Notes under the pieces: generated by a model
What the model was told of the DNA's origin: nothing
Seen by the model: only the letters and a program-made list of their open reading frames with translations
The model's database searches: none
Shown: positions 63,360-64,000 of the stretch, in pieces
How the letters are laid out: each line of letters opens with the position of its first letter
Numbering within the stretch: position 1 is the first letter of the stretch
Assembly (NCBI GenBank): GCA_022819905.1
Contig: JAJEGJ010000035.1
Coordinates: forward strand, 55,145-119,144
DNA from: Alphaproteobacteria bacterium
GTDB taxonomy: Bacteria; Pseudomonadota; Alphaproteobacteria; TMED109
DNA: 64,000 bases
Direction of reading: 5' to 3'
Position numbers and translations under genes: made by a program

Positions 63360-64000
63360 CGCCAATCTGCGGGCGGGGTGGCGTCCGCGGGCCGCAGATA
63401 CAGCGGCTTGGGACCGCTTGTGTAGCCATGCCCCCGACGCCCCTGAAGGGCCTGGCTGAGGGTCACGGCCAGGGCCTTTGGACTCGGGGTGGAGATGTCG
63501 GTCCGCGGTATCCCGCGACCCAGGACGTCCCGCAGGATGGCCGCGCCACTTCCGACGAGGAGCCGCGTCCCCTCGGGGCAAAGCGAGCCGGCGGTATCCG
63601 CGGCTGAACGCAGCGGCGGTCCGACCGGCGTGCCGTCCGGCCGGAAGTGACGGAGGTACAGTTCGCCCCGCCGCGCATCGATCGCGGCGGTAACGGGGGC
63701 TTCGGCGGACGGCCCGGTGATTGCCGTGCGGGCGAGTGCGTCCAGCGTCGGCACCCCGACCGCGGGCAGGTCCGCTGCCAGCCCCATCGCCCGCGCGGCG
63801 GCGATCCCGGACCGAATGCCGGTAAAGGTGCCGGGTCCGCGGGTACAGCCGATTCCTTCAAGGGCCCCGAAACCCATTCCTGCGGCAGCCATCAGGTCGC
63901 GCAGCAACGGGACCAGCCGGTCGGCGTGTCCGCGCGGGCAGCGCTCGCTGTGCTCGGCAATGACCTGTTCCCCGTGAGCCAGGCCCGCGGTCAGGTGGTC
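63338..64000 (-). CDS. tsaB: tRNA threonylcarbamoyladenosine synthesis protein TsaB, 5' end cut off
   Basis: 221 codons to the window edge; only about 10-15 N-terminal residues are missing. TsaB is the scaffold partner of TsaD for t6A37 in ANN-decoding tRNAs. The fragment has AEHSERCPRGHADRLVPLLRDLM, then the core motif GIGCTRGPGTFTGIRSGIAAARAMGLAADLPAVGVPTLDALA, and a C-terminal PLYLRPADATPPADW. The order tsaB-(rimI)-fur is common in this class, with the TusA-like gene inserted here. Confidence 0.92.
   Translation of the reverse strand, partial: DHLTAGLAHGEQVIAEHSERCPRGHADRLVPLLRDLMAAAGMGFGALEGIGCTRGPGTFTGIRSGIAAARAMGLAADLPAVGVPTLDALARTAITGPSAEAPVTAAIDARRGELYLRHFRPDGTPVGPPLRSAADTAGSLCPEGTRLLVGSGAAILRDVLGRGIPRTDISTPSPKALAVTLSQALQGRRGHGYTSGPKPLYLRPADATPPADWRQPPEVA

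Noticed and set aside
62961..63581. Extension of the fur frame to 343 codons
   Set aside because: It runs antisense through the TusA-like gene and into tsaB; Fur proteins are about 140 residues.
1..64000. CRISPR arrays, tRNA or rRNA genes and prophage
   Set aside because: No regularly spaced repeats, T-loop-like tRNA 3' halves, rRNA segments or phage structural genes were noticed while reading both strands; a tRNAscan or Infernal run would settle this.

Overview
The window is GC-rich and looks like an alphaproteobacterial chromosome close to its replication origin. The evidence is a divided ATP synthase operon with separate b and b-prime subunits, hslV-hslU with the extended WHGTT-type HslV start, small families typical of the class (DUF1178, DUF1192, DUF3422, the Tim44-like protein, OlsB-like acyltransferase), and the order regulatory kinase-aroE-coaE-dnaQ, which flanks oriC in Caulobacter and Rickettsia. 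I see no rRNA or tRNA gene, CRISPR array or prophage. Everything here is read from sequence alone; no database search was run.

Left part (1-17.3 kb): a cut-off M23-type murein peptidase, several alpha/beta hydrolases, rpmE, a metY operon, a DsbA-like oxidoreductase, an M48 peptidase, methylmalonyl-CoA mutase with its GTPase chaperone MeaB (which carries an unusual N-terminal membrane helix), and a glutathione-related group (ggt, grxC, nitrilase-like amidase). Next (17.6-27.1 kb): metF-metH behind a promoter and a structured, riboswitch-like leader; atpI-B-E-F'-F; hslV-hslU. Then DUF3422, DUF2461 and metallo-beta-lactamase-fold genes.

30.44-33.98 kb is the most notable region: a complete 3538-bp IS1595-family transposon with 24-bp terminal inverted repeats (21/24 identical) and a perfect 8-bp target duplication (CATGTTTC). 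Besides the transposase it carries a 96-residue protein of unknown function, a surface lipoprotein resembling TbpB barrels behind a strongly structured 5' region closed by a 16-bp helix, a 20-codon ORF with a perfect ribosome binding site, and two overlapping mini-genes for charged, helical proteins. It inserted into a parS centromere site (TGTTTCACGTGAAACA) just downstream of mnmG. The duplication leaves one parS intact; a second parS lies upstream of mnmG.

34-46 kb: mnmG and mnmE, usually neighbours, are separated by a block holding a Gfo/Idh oxidoreductase, an enolase-superfamily enzyme, a MaoC-like hydratase and a complete branched-chain-amino-acid-type ABC transporter. 46-50 kb: a DUF255 protein, a dienelactone hydrolase and a quinone oxidoreductase. 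The 682-bp gap between rho (minus) and the PEP-synthase/PPDK regulator (plus) is the best oriC candidate: it has a consensus DnaA box, several related boxes and an AT-rich stretch.

Right part (52-64 kb): aroE, coaE, dnaQ, a Tim44-like gene and mltA on plus. On minus is a tightly overlapped fur-olsB-plsC-miaB-phoH-ybeY-corC operon, then a TusA-like ORF and a cut-off tsaB. Genes to the right of the proposed origin run mostly rightward, and rho, mnmE, mnmG and the transporter to its left run leftward, as expected for replication starting between them.
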